Below, piece by piece: positions 1-12,179 of a stretch of DNA of 64,000 nucleotides. The DNA lies in contig JAAOMT010000088.1 in NCBI GenBank assembly GCA_016748015.1, positions 290,286-354,285 of the forward strand, read 5' to 3'. The notes under the pieces were generated by a model. The model was not told where the DNA came from. It saw nothing but the letters and a program-made list of their open reading frames with translations, and searched no databases. The translations under genes and the position numbers were made by a program. This DNA comes from Geosiphon pyriformis. Its lineage: Eukaryota > Glomeromycota > Glomeromycetes > Archaeosporales > Geosiphonaceae. Numbering within the stretch: position 1 is the stretch's first letter; each line of letters starts with the position of its first letter.

Positions 1-2836
1 GCAAGTGAGGAAACATTGTGTAAAACTCGGGTTTGTGTTGCACTGATTTGAAAAGAGTAACCAAAGTTTCGAAGATATTTATGGAATGAGTATTGAAAAT
101 CAAGGAAGAATCGATTGTTTTAAAGAAACAACTCTCCGAAGAAAATAGAAACTTATCTCAAAAATACAGTGAGCTCCAATATCTTAAAGAACAAGTCGAA
201 AGAGAATCAACACGTAAGATAGAAGAATTGAATAGAAAGATTTCGGTACTTGAAAGAAGTTTAAATCAAGCGAACTATAAGGTTAGATAGTCATTCTAGA
301 TATTCTTTTTCCCTTTGTTAAAATATTCTAATTTTTTATTTATATTCATAGTTCGAGTCTCAAGAACGATTGTCTATTTCACGACAAGATCTTTTATTGA
401 AGCTTCAGAATCAACTTTTGGAGAAAGATCAGTTACTTAGTCGGTATAACATCGCTGTATCAGAAGTTGAAGCTATAGAATCTCTACGGAATAAATATGA
501 AGGTATATTAGGGATGCTTTTTTGTTTGATTTTTGTTGAAATGAATAACTGTTAAAATATAATTTCTCTCAGCACAACAGAATTTGGCAGTTTCATTGCA
601 AGAGCAACTCCGAAAAGAAAGAGAACAAAGCCCCTTGGTGGTTGAACTATGTCTCAAAAATGAATTATTACGCCGACAAGTTGAAGATCTGAGTCGTCTG
701 ACTGAAATAACTGCGACATTGCAAACTGAGAAGGCCAAGCTAGAAAAGGAACATGTTCTCTGGTATATGTTTCAAAAGTATAATAATCCGACTTGAATCA
801 TGCTCATTTGAAACTTGTTTTATTTAATGTGCCTCATCTTTCTTAAAAGGTCAAGCGTTCTGGAGAAAGATAAATTGGGTTCTCCCTATAAGGTATCAGA
901 GGATGTTAAAAAATATCGCATTCAAATTGAGGGATTGGAAGGGAAAATCTCGATATACCAGGAGTTTATGGATAGAAAGAACTCGGTAATAGACACACTC
1001 GAGGAAAAGGTTCGTAAATTTTGTTTTCAAACGTAGGATCACCAAATGAGACTTTGATTAATCTTCCTTTCAAATTCACTGCAGATTCGGGATTTAACCA
1101 ATCAGTCTGCACAATTATCTCAAACGGTGGACCAATATGGTGTAGTTATTGAACAATTAAAAAATAGAGTTCATAACGAAGCCTCAAAAATATTAGAGCA
1201 TTTGGTAGTAAAAGCTCTACCTTAATTTTTTTGGATTCAGCCTTTCAACAATACTCACAGAATACTCAACAATTTTTAGAAACGCCGTCCAGCTCCAACT
1301 GTTAAGCCTGATCCTAATAATACCCTTTCTATTCCTGGACAGCCTACTGATTCAGATGCTTTGAAAAACGAGACAAACGCAATAAAAAATGAAGTTGCCA
1401 ATCTACTTAGAGAGTTGTATAGAAATTACACGCGACAATTAGATATCGGTCTTCAAAGCATTAAAGCATTGTCCCCACCCCTTAAAGACCAAAAAGATCT
1501 CGTTCACATCGAGTCGCAATCAGTAGAAACACGACAAGAATATATCGTGTTTCAGAATGGTATTTATCAAGTTAAAATGTGTTAATAGGTATTAATTGAT
1601 AAATGATAAACCTTAATTTTGTTTTTAACGTTGAAAAAGAGCTTGAAAAGTTCCAAAAGGAAAACGCTTCTTTGAAAATGAATCTTGCTGACTCTCGACG
1701 ACAATTAGAAATTCTAGAGCGTTCAGCCCAAAGAGTACAAGAAAGCGTTAATGAAGCTTCTAAAGTAAGAGAAATATTGCATAAAGGTAAATAACTACCT
1801 GATAATATTGAATTTTATCTACAATTTATTGATTTCTAATCTTAACCATATTTAGCTAACAAAGAGTTATTAATTGAGAACGAGCAATTACGTTCAACTA
1901 TCTCATCTTTAGAGAGAGAAGTTAGTAATCTTGAAATGACCCTTGGTAGAGGCGAATTCAATTATAATGTCAATAGGGTACGAGATCTTAAATTCAGGAG
2001 AGCTCTTTCGAGCCCTTTTTCAAATCATTGATCAATTTGTAATACAAATAACATATTCACAGGTTTTACAACACAAAGAAAACCCCGAGTCTCAATTATT
2101 TACTGTTCGACAGGCCACCTTGGATGCCTTAAGAATGGAAAATAGGCAGCTGATTGAGATTTTGAAGCATGGTGTTTCATTGGTCCCGAAGGATCGAGAG
2201 AATGATGAGAACCTGGCTGATAATGGAAGTAACACCGTTTCAGAGAAAAGACTTGATGATATTATACCAAAACAGAGCTTTCTAAATTTGGAAACAGAAA
2301 ATAAGCGACTGCAAGAACTAATTGCCGAAAAAGACGAGAGAACCGCTAGGCTCAAAGAGGTATTGTTCCTAAAAATTGATTGGATTCGTTACGTGCAAGA
2401 CCCTAATTTTCAAATTCGATGGGATACTTAAAAGGCATTCAAGTCAAAAGCGCAAGAATTTAGGGAAGCGGTCCATAACCTTCTTGGTTATCGCGTTGAC
2501 TTCCTAGAAAATAGCCGGGTACGCCTGACTTCTATCTATTCTGAGCAAGAAGACCATTCATTCCTCTTTACTTCTGACGAGGAAAATTTCGGAAAGATGC
2601 GACTGAGCGGTGGAGGCAATACTGAATACATCAACAGCATATCCAACTTAATTCAGTTTTGGTTAAATGATCGTGACTCCATTCCAGGTTTTATGAGTAG
2701 TTTAACCTTGGAATTGTTTGAAAAGACTACGGTTGGTCAGAACGCCGGATGGGTTGAAAGAGACTTGAACACGCCCATGGATGACGATATGAGTGTTACC
2801 ACTAGTGCGTTATCCATGAATCCGACGACTGAATAA
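1..2836 (+). CDS. MAD1: MAD1 spindle assembly checkpoint protein, 5'-truncated, about 10 exons visible
   Basis: Mad1 is the kinetochore and nuclear-pore coiled coil that recruits and converts Mad2 in the spindle checkpoint. Apparent exons are about 91-281, 352-502, 573-762, 850-1009, 1085-1204, 1280-1570, 1642-1786, 1856-1977, 2063-2359 and 2435-2836, giving roughly 688 residues. The reading phase is kept across all junctions; the 1570/1642 junction is the least certain. The first two thirds are heptad-rich coiled coil. The Mad2-interaction motif RVLQHKENP is formed across the 1977/2063 junction, and an RLK motif (2348-2356), known in Mad1 to bind Bub1, lies just before the globular C-terminal domain. 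That domain is diagnostic: NLLGYRVDFLENSRVRLTSI, a GGGNTEYI stretch and LTLELFEKT. The N-terminus lies outside the window. The stop is TAA. Exon limits are inferred from GT/AG and frame. Confidence 0.9.
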
Positions 2837-5349
2837 ACTCTTGGCTCTCAGATAACCAAGTTTACCTGTTAATAGTTAATCGGATCTTTGTGTTTGTTAA
2901 TTTTCAGAGAAATTAGGATTCCAAGAATACCCATTTAATTATTTCCTTATCCAAATACCAACAATTTTTGATGCAGAAAAACCTGAAATAAAGACCATTA
3001 ATAATATCTTTGAATTTCAAATCATCTCAATATTTTGGCTGAGTTGGTATATTGTATGAATCTCGCCATTAAATCTTCAAATATTTTTGAAGAGCTTTTA
3101 TAAATGAAAGTTGTGATTTACTTAACTCGGAAGTTTTAAAAAGAATATTTAATAATATAAAATATTTAGTGACTGGTCACTTGAAGAAGGCGCGTTTAAT
3201 ATATATGGGGTTATTAAAGCAATGAGAAAAAATATAAGATAAATTTGATAAAATAATCAATTAAAAAATATTAAATAAATTTTGTAAAAATAAATAATAA
3301 TATATAACTATTGTATTCAAATAATATAGTTAAAACAACTTTACTTTTTGATTTAACAAAAGTTATTTCAAAAAATTATTTTAAAAATGTTTTATGTTAT
3401 TAAAAAAAGAATTTAAAATTTAACTAATAATTGTAATATAATTTATATAATTAAAAAAATAATTATCAATTAAGTTAAAAATCAAATTAATGTAATATAA
3501 AATAATCAAATATAACAATATAAAATAAAAGGGGCTATTTTGGCGAATGGCGAATAGGGTATTGTGGCAAGCAAAATAAATTCGCTTGCGAAAATAAGAT
3601 GCGTGAAAGTGTGCCATTTTATTACTTGAACAGATGGCATTTTTTATACTTCCACAATACCTCATTCGTTAAAATATCCCTTTTTATTTTATATAAATAA
3701 TACTAATATAAAATATTAACAAAAATTATTATTATTTGTTATTTGTTATTTTTTATATTTCAAAGTTACTTAAATCAATAATATAATAAGATTTTTAGAA
3801 AAATCTTTTTGAATGATAACAAATTTATTAAATAATTAAAAATAAATAAAATCTATGTCAATATTTACATTTCAAATTATTAAACTATATAATATAATTA
3901 TATTATATTAAATTTCTAATTTTAATTTTAAAAAAATTAACAGTTTAAAAATATAAATCAAATTTTAATATTTTATTAAAAATTGTATTAAATTTTTAAT
4001 CTCAAAATATATTTGACATAAATGTTTAAAATTGTCTAAAGTTTAATTAATTAATTGATTAAAGTTAATTATTTATAATTTTTTTTATTGTTTAATAAAG
4101 TATAATTTTAACTGCTATCTATGTACATAAAAATTTAAATATCTTATAATAAATACAGTTTATATATATAATTAGTTATTTAAGCTAATCAAAACAATAC
4201 TATATTTAAAAATTTTGCAATCAATTTACAATATTTATATTTTTTGTTAAATATCTTATAAAACTTTAACTTATTATACTTATTAGTTTTTAATTTAGAA
4301 TTTTTAATTTCTTTAACAAGCTAAACCAAATATATATTTTTGATTCTATTTATAAAACAGATTCATATTATTAATTTTTAAGTTTATACTAATTAAGTAA
4401 CATATAAAAAAAATAAAGTTTTTAAGAGATAAGACAATAAATTTTTTATTTTTTATTATTAAAAATTTCTTTTATAAAGAACTAATTTATAATTATTTGA
4501 TTTTTGTATATATATGTATATTAAACATAAATTACTATTATTTATTCTATAAAATTTCTTTCTAAGATTCAAATAATCAGAATTAATTAAAATTAGATTA
4601 TTTTTTTTAATTTTTATATAAAAATTATCTTGGTTAAACAATTTTCAAAATTATTCTTAAAAAGCAAAAAAACCAATATTTTGTTTTATAAATCTTAAAA
4701 ACCAAGTTTTTTATAGTTTTTTGTCTAAATAATATAAAGCTATATTTTAAATTTTCATATTTTCTATAATTACTTGGTCATTCAATAAATTTTACTAATA
4801 ATTACATCTAATAATACATAAAACAAAACACATTTATTAAAATAAGTATTAATAAAATTACAAAACAAACTATTTTATAAATCTAAAATTTGTAAGAAAA
4901 TTTGAAAAATAAAATTAATTAATAAAAATTTTAATTCTGAATTAATAAAAAATCTTTATAAAATTAAAATATTTTTTATATTTTAGTTAATATTTATTAA
5001 TTAATTAGTAATTTTTTTTGTAATATAGTTAATAATTTGTAAATATTTACAAAATAAAAATTTTGTTTTTATAAATAATTTTATAAATATTCAATAAATT
5101 AATTATGTTAACTATTTAAAAAGTAAATTAAAATAGTTTTAAATTATTTAAGTTTTAATATTTTTAAATAATATAAATTAAAATATTATTTTATTAAAAA
5201 AATAATGTTAATAATTAAATTTATATTAAATTTTATAACAATAAATAGTTTTTAATAATTTAATATATCTAAATTAATTTAAATTTTTTTATTAAAACTA
5301 AAGAATTTAATTCAGTTTTACAAAACTATTTTTATGGTTTTAATTTTTT
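2837..5349. other. AT-rich intergenic desert 3' of MAD1
   Basis: Almost only A and T, with no credible coding sequence. The few open frames are lysine/asparagine/isoleucine-rich products of composition. One 175-bp foldback element (3519-3693) stands out by its higher GC. The remainder could be older retroelement sequence eroded beyond recognition, as is shown for 6603-7200, but I found no alignable piece here. Confidence 0.7.
3519..3693. mobile_element. MITE-like foldback element, 175 bp
   Basis: Both ends carry the same inverted sequence. Reading inward, the left end runs TATAAAATAAAAGGGG, then CTATTTTGGCGAAT, then GGTATTGTGG. The complement of the right end runs TATAAAATAAAAAGGG, then ATATTTTAACGAAT, then GGTATTGTGG. 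The terminal inverted repeats are about 40 bp; the left one has an extra 7-bp GGCGAAT duplication. The interior holds two smaller hairpins (GCAAGC/GCTTGC and TGCCAT/ATGGCA). There is no coding capacity. The layout fits a small non-autonomous DNA transposon. The target duplication cannot be read with confidence because the flanks are AT-only; a TA duplication is possible. Confidence 0.65.
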
Positions 5350-7500
5350 TTTATATTTTATAATAAGTACTAAAAATTTTTATTAAATTTTGTTTTAATT
5401 TTTTTTATACTTTAAAGTTTATTGAAAAAAAATTTAAATTTATTATTTAAATAGTTTTTTTATTTATTTATCTAATAAACAGAATTTAATTACTATTTAA
5501 TATAATATAATTGTTTAGAATTTTAAATTAAAAGTAATTTATACATTTGTTATATTAATTAATTACTTAGCTAATTAAGACACTACTATAAAACTATATT
5601 GACAAAAACATCTTTAATTATATTAACAAAAAACAAATAACTTAATTTTAATTTAAAACAAACAATTTAATCTTTAATTATTTTTAACAAATAAGCAATC
5701 CTATAAAATATTATAACTAAAAGAGTTATTACATAAAAAATATCTATATTTTTATTATTTAGCAAGTTTTTATGTTTTAATTCTGTTTGTAGCTTTAAAC
5801 TTAATAGTTAAACACAATTTTTGTAACCAATAATACAGCTATACACAAAATCAACTAAAGCAAATATTGTATTTTTGGTATTATTAAAAATTATATTGGC
5901 TTTTAAAATTTAATTATTAAAAATAAAATTTTTACATATTAATAAATATAAACTAATATTTATATAACAAAAAATTAAAAACTAAAGCACAATTCTAAAT
6001 AAACTATAATATCTAAAAAACAAATAAAGACATAATTTAAAAACTCTATTTTTTATAATATATATATAATATACTTAGATATTTATTATTATATAGTTAT
6101 TTATAAACAACAATTAATATTTTTTTATAAAAAACTTTTATTATATATATATACAAATTAATAATATGTTTAGTCATAGAACCAATTAACATATAAAAAT
6201 TAGAATATTAAACTTAAACAGTAAATAAAAAAAATGAATAATTTTAGATCTTAATCCAGTTTTCTAAAAAAAATGTCTTATAGTATTGTTTACTGATTTA
6301 ATAAAACCATATATATTATTTAATATTACTTTGTTTTTTATCTTGAAATTTTTATATTATTAATTAAAAAAAAAAAGTGGTTTAATCTGTTAATATATTA
6401 GTTTGTTTATTGTTTAATATATTAACATAAATTTTAACTTTTGTTTAACAAACACAAATGTTTTTAGATTAGATCAAAAACTTAACATAAAATTACTTAA
6501 TCTAACAGCAATTATGAAAGTCAAGATTTAAAAACAATAATTTAACATAATAAAAATTCAAAGATACTTAGTTGTCAAAAAAAAATATAACATTAAAAGA
6601 TACTAAAATATACTTAAAAACCAAAACAATGTTTGTATTTCTACCAAAATTAAAAACAGCAATTCATATATTTTTATACTAATACCCAAATTTACTCCAA
6701 AAAAATAAACAACAATATTATTAACAACATTAAAAAAACCAAAATTCTGAACAAAACCATAAATAAAAATTAAAAATCCAATACAAAAGTATTTTATTAA
6801 TTTGAGTAACAAAGTTTAATACATTTATGTTTAATATATTTGTTTTAAGATACAAACCAAAAAAAATAAAAAAGTTATTAATTAAACTTCTATTCAAAAT
6901 AAATTCTGTTATGTAAGTAAATTATGATAGCATTAAACTTTTAGGATTTAAATGCTTTTAATAATAAAAGTTTTTTTAATTGAAATATTGTTCATAATAG
7001 TTAATTAACTGATTAGCAAAAATAATGCCAAAATATTTGAAAAACTTTACTATTTATTAGAATTCAATATATTTATAACTAATATACTACATCTAAAACA
7101 AAAAATATTGAGAATACTAATGGCCAAAAAGATCTTAGTATTTACAAACACTCTTAAAATACCAGCCAAAATATTGTTTATAAGGTTTATTTTAAGTCTA
7201 ACTGAGAACTACAAAGAATTTTAAAGAACTTAATAACTTTTTTAATATTAAATTGTTTATTAAAAATGTTTAATATATTTAAAGATTTGCAAATGTTTTT
7301 ATTAAATATTATTGATTTATTGTAATAAAAAAAAATATTTTAAATGCTCAAAATTCATTAATTTTTCATTAATTTTAGATATTTAAAAATACATAAATTA
7401 TAATTAATAAAAATTTTTTTATTGATCTCAAATTACAAAATAAATATGGTTAAGTGTTTTTATTTTGATTAATAATTATTATTTTTAGTATATTTTTTAC
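5350..7500 (-). mobile_element. LINE-6: ultra-eroded LINE ORF2 relic
   Basis: This stretch looks like plain AT desert, but two pieces align in order and spacing with the better-preserved LINE copies. On the minus strand 6603-6812 reads VYFFGVNLGI and LFLILVEIQTLFW where LINE-2 has IYFPGLNKDLG and LSSTLAELQAVVL, the RNase H core. Around 7130-7170 the plus strand has AATACCAGCCAAAATATTGT against AATACCAGCCAAAAAATTGT in LINE-3. The two pieces lie about 0.37 kb apart, close to the 0.42 kb in LINE-2. Only 6603-7200 is directly supported; the outer limits are extrapolated from LINE-2 distances. Nearly all G and C are gone and the RNase H Asp residues are lost. Confidence 0.6.
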
Positions 7501-7978
7501 TATTTATAAATAATTAATGTATGTCTAAATAAAAAAATGTAAAGTGTTCCATAACTTTTCTGTTTAATGTATAGTTTTGGTTTTTTTTTAATAAATGTGT
7601 TTATGAATTTTTTCTTATGCCTATCGTTTAACTTCACAACGATTCAATGCCATAAATATATGAACTTTATTAACCCAATATCAGTAAAGTCAGCGCAGAA
7701 AAAAGGAATCGATCACATAAATCTTGCCATTACTCCATGTTATCCTGAGAATAAAAGAAGCGGATTCTAAGTACTCGCTACTTTGCTAACTCCGATGAAT
7801 AAAAATGGACTCAACCTCATTGAGAGGATTACAGGTTAGTAATAAGGCACTTGGCATCTTTTAACTTATTTAACTTTTGCATTAATTCCATTTCCCGATC
7901 CAAGTAAAAAGCACAAAACTACAGGCGATGATAATTAAATTATTAAAAATAAAAAGATGCACCACATCTCAAAAATAG
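7501..7978. other. Normal-composition flank 3' of CLASRP, no recognisable gene
   Basis: From about 7600 the base composition returns to that of the genic islands, so this is probably the 3' flank or untranslated region of the minus-strand CLASRP gene. A 67-codon plus-strand frame (7567-7770) exists, but it starts inside AT-rich sequence, resembles nothing I know and has no supporting splice structure. Confidence 0.4.
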
Positions 7979-10900
7979 TTATCGCTTTCTTTTATGCTGC
8001 TGTCGACTCCTACTACGCCCCCTGGGCGATTCTGAGAGCGAAGAACGTTCTTTGGTACTTTTTGAGACTCCTCGAGTTTTTCCTTGCTTTGAGACAGGGG
8101 ACATGGCTCGATAGCTTGACCTAGATTCAGAAGAACTGGATCGAAACAATTCGTTAATATATATTATCACAATTAGAGGCAAATAATATTCTTTAATAAT
8201 ATTTAGATGTCAAATTACCTTGAATAGTAGCTTCCCCTGGGACTATGTGATCTACTTCGAGAAGGAGAGCGTGATGACAAAGAAAGCGAAGACGAAGACA
8301 CAAACCGTTTCTTACTCTGATAAGAATGATGTCGACCTGATGAGCTCGATCTACACAGAGGAAAATTTAATGTAATAAATATTAAGAATATAATTATATC
8401 AAAAACAAGGGACTTTGTTGAAATGCGAACCGCGAACGTCGTAGGCGACGGCTTTCCTTAACTGAGCGATATGACCTTTGTCGGGACGACGAACGAGAAC
8501 GACTTAGATTAAGTTGACGCTTTTTTGTTGACGAGTTATGTGATCTTTGTCGCGATATTGAGCGAGAAAGGCTTCGATTACGTCGATTATTCCTTGCTAG
8601 GGAGCGATATGATCTCTGTCGAGATATTGAGTGAGATCGGCTTCTATTAGGTTTCCTCTTTCCTGGTGGGCGATGTGATCTCTTACGCGATAATGAACGA
8701 GAATGACTTCTATTACGCTGTCTCTTTTCAGGTGGTTGACGATATGATCTCTGCCGTGATGTTGAGCGGGAGAGGTTGCGATTACGTTGAGTCTTCCTTG
8801 GCGATGAAGAGCGGCTGTTCACAGGGTGTTTTGCCTTCGCTTTTCTCATTGAAGTCTCATCCAATGAAGGCGAATGATGACGTCTGTTAAAATAAAAATC
8901 AGAATTCTAAATTATTAAGATTTATTATCCAGATTTTTAACATAAAAGTACCGTGGGGAAAAAACATTTCTGGTAAGAGAACGTCCTCTAAGACGGGATG
9001 GTGAGGGCGACCTTGAAGATGAATATCGTTTTCGAGATCGCTTTGATCTTGATCGAGAATGAGATCTGGAATAAGACCTAGATCTCTCGCGCTCTTTTTC
9101 GTGAGATTGAGATTGCAAATGCGATACTGATAGGGTCCTTTTACCATGAAGAATATTTTTAATAACTGGCAATGTTCCCGTGATGATTACCAATAATCTT
9201 TGGAGAAAAAAAATTAATCATTTTAACCTTGATAAATCCAGCGTTGTGGGTTGAGGCGTCTTCAAAGATATGCCCTCTTGAGTCAAACGTTCTAGTTCCA
9301 TTTGTTGTTCCTTTTGAATTTTCTTTTTTTCATCAACTTGTACTAAACGGATCAAATATCAACCTCGTAAACTAATTTGTGGGAATTTAATGATAAATAT
9401 TTAATGAAGTAACTTGTAAATATATTCTCACTTTGTTTATTTAGTCCCATTTGTGTTTTCAGACGCAATTTTTCGGCTGGTGTCAGCTTTCGTGGATGTA
9501 ATTGCTTCACAGATACACCTGTATTAGGTAAAGAAGTACTGGATGTTGCCAAAGACGAGGGTTCAGTTTTCCTTGAATAGATATTTTTGATGGATTGGAA
9601 ATGAAGAAGTAAGCGTTATATCGAACAGCACTCCACTTATCCAGATACCGTGAAATAAATATCACGATCATATTATGCATCTGCAAAAGTTCTTCCCAGA
9701 GTAAGATAAGCTAGGGCTAAGGGCCAAAATATGAAAGTTGTGTATGTTTTTGGCTTCCTGTCGGTTATTCTTTGACCATTGGATCCCAAAGTGTTTGAGA
9801 GGGTTTGGAAAAAGAAACTGCACCAACCGTGTACGTGGTGACAATTCGGTCTTGAATTTTTGATTCGATATCTGAATAAAGGCTGAACCTATTGGTTGAT
9901 CATTTTCTCCATCCACACTGGGCTCATGAAGAGGTGGGTCTTCTGGATCACCAAACTGGATGACAAATCCGTCATTTTGCCCCGAACTATCGTCATTATT
10001 GTTTTTATTGCCTTCAGAAGATTCAGTTAAAGAATCGCTGAAATTTGAAAATGGAAGCTTGGTTAAAATTCTCTTGACATGAAATTTTCCATGAAATCTT
10101 AAATATTAATGCTTACGAGTCTGTATAAGGTTCGTAGGTGGGAGATTCACGAGCCGAGTGGGATCTGAAGAGTTATGTTATTTTTTGATACGCATTTATC
10201 AAATTCACAGGTAAAATTACCTTTTAGCGAAAGATCTTCGATCTCTTCGTCTTTCTTTTCGCGACCCATGGGAATGACGAGACTTTCGTTCTTTTATCTA
10301 ATTATTTTGAGTGGCTTACTAAAACGATTACAAACCTGAGATGATAAAATTCTCAATGCATAAATTACTTTTTCTGTTTCTTTGAGTTCATTGGCCTTTT
10401 CTTGCCTGTCTCGCTTAGCAACCCGTAAAAGTCTCGTATAGTCGGGAATATTGTATTGTCGACCCATATCATTTAATATATGTCGATCTTTATCTGTCAG
10501 ACTTTCCACATAATCAAGAATGTCCTCCTGTAATAGATTTTGTCAAGGCAGTAATTCTCGAAAAATAAATCAAGTTTAAAAGAGGCTTTTGAAGGATATC
10601 ATCAAGAATGTTGGTTTCTTCTTCGTCACTCGGTAAAACTTCACTTTTTTCTGTTCCATAATCGAACCCATAATTCACTTTGAATTTATTTTCTGGTTTT
10701 CTATGTATAAAAATTAAATCGAATAAATATCGTGCTCTTTGTTCTAGGAAAGATGATTGTAAATACATACTGCTCTTGCAATTTCTTGAGTAATGCTTTA
10801 TGCCTGTCCAAAAGACTTGTCCATTCTGCTTCGATTTCCTCAAGGCAATCTTCCTCAGTAACTGATAATCAAAGTTAGAGAAGATGTAATATGAATGAAT

Positions 10901-11656
10901 AATAACGAAAACATAAATAATAATACTGAAACTTACCATTCCGCCTTTCATTCTCCACCAAATCACGAAATCTCTCAAAATTCAATTCTTCTTGAATATC
11001 CCGTTCATCTGAAGGAATCTCTTGAGCCATAGCAGTAGAGTGAGTTGGAATAAAATCTAAAAGAGCACGACCGTCAAACCTGAGAATCAAAGGAATTTTG
11101 GTTAATGAAATTTCACAACCTAATATTATCTGATCAAGCAATAAGATATACCGATCAATTTTCGTCTCGCTATCCCCTTGCCAAGTCATTCTATCAAGCA
11201 AATAGACATATTTCATATTATGGAGCAATGTGTTTTGTATAATAAGTATACAACATCGTAAAAATAATGATTTAAAGTGTTCGGTAGATTAACCAATGAA
11301 AACTTCAGCCTACAGGGACTTTTCTGGGTTTTCATGATAAAAGTGCTGTTCGGCATCAGGGTGAAGCTTCCTTGCAGTACCTGTTAGTCGGAGAAGCTGA
11401 CTTGGATCACCAAGCTGGTAAATGTGATTTGTAAATGTTAAATGGTGTTAGGTTAAGGGACATAATTGGTGCTGGATAAATTGAACTTACACGCGAATCG
11501 TAATATGCTCTACGCCTCTCGGCTCGCTTCTTATGATCGACCATCATTTCTTTTATCTGTTCAAGTTGAATACTATGTGGAAAGAGTGGGTTTTTACAAA
11601 TTTTGAAACTTGCATTGTCAAACCTTCTTCTCCTGTTGCCTTGCAGCGTGCCACAT
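7979..11656 (-). CDS. CLASRP: CLASRP/SWAP-type SR-rich splicing regulator, multi-exon
   Basis: Fungal counterpart of CLK4-associating serine/arginine-rich protein, a nuclear alternative-splicing regulator. The start ATG (11656) gives MWHAARQQEKK. Exon 2 (about 11572-11492) gives MMVDHKKRAERRRAYYDSR, nearly the family signature. Downstream exons give MTWQGDSETKIDRF (counterpart of the family MPWQGD..IDRFDVR), SDERDIQEELNFERFRDLV, a MGRQYNIPDYTRLLRVAKRD segment, SPTYEPY, GFVIQFGDPEDP and finally LTPAEKLRLKTQMGLNKQ near 9450, matching the conserved LTPQEKLKLRMQ-type block. After that block comes a long RS tail (8394-9193 and 7979-8300) with a fivefold 23-residue repeat. Exon limits are partly inferred. 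The stop is TAA. It is divergent from CHO1. Confidence 0.88.
8420..8775 (-). repeat. Five tandem 69-bp units encoding RS-domain repeats
   Basis: Within the C-terminal exon of the CLASRP gene the protein repeats a 23-residue unit about five times, each built on (Q/P)xNRSxSxSxSRQRSYR followed by a basic linker. The repeats differ at many positions, so the array is not brand new. RS domains are phosphorylated by CLK/SRPK kinases (family knowledge). Confidence 0.8.
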
Positions 11657-12179
11657 TTTAGTGCGAACAAAGTAAAAACAGAGATGTGTAAGTTCAATAT
11701 GAATAGACACTATTATTAAGAATTGTATGAAATGTTCAAAGTTAAAAGAATTATTTGACAGATTCTATGAAAAAAGGACAAGTCCATTGATTGGTTGATA
11801 CTAGTTTGGAACAGTGGTAGTCACGTGTAGACATCAACATGAAATTGTAAATAGATTTTCGTAATATGGATTTTTTAAGACTAACAGTGTTTTTAAAATT
11901 AATACGGTCATCTGTACATACTGCAGGAATTTGCTTCAGTATATGCGGTTTTGCCAAGAAGTGAACGAATTAGAACTTGTGCTGATTATAGTTCGCAACA
12001 TTTTTAAAGGTATTTAAGACACCAGAACTTTAATTCGTCATCATGATATCATGGTATCATGGTATCATGGTATGAAATCAAAATAATGATGATCAGTTGA
12101 TCTGCTAATGCTTTTAATTATAAATATTGCAGGCGATCCAACATATTAAAAAAAATTTCCTCTAACATCAAAAAAAATC
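11657..12179. promoter_or_regulatory. Divergent promoter region between CLASRP and CHO1
   Basis: About 520 bp separate the minus-strand CLASRP start from the plus-strand CHO1 start, so both promoters must lie here. The composition is intermediate. A 68-codon minus-strand frame (11751-11957) is present, but I recognise nothing in it. A 10-bp repeat tract lies at 12041-12073. No specific factor site can be named. Confidence 0.5.
12041..12073. repeat. 10-bp direct repeats (ATCATGGTAT) upstream of CHO1
   Basis: The unit ATCATGGTAT occurs about three times in a row, the first copy slightly changed (ATCATGATAT). It lies about 110-140 bp upstream of the CHO1 start codon, where it could change promoter spacing. 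Confidence 0.8.

Noticed and set aside
11751-11957. 68-codon minus-strand frame upstream of CLASRP
   Set aside because: No family resemblance, no splice structure and it lies in the shared promoter region; not supported as a gene.
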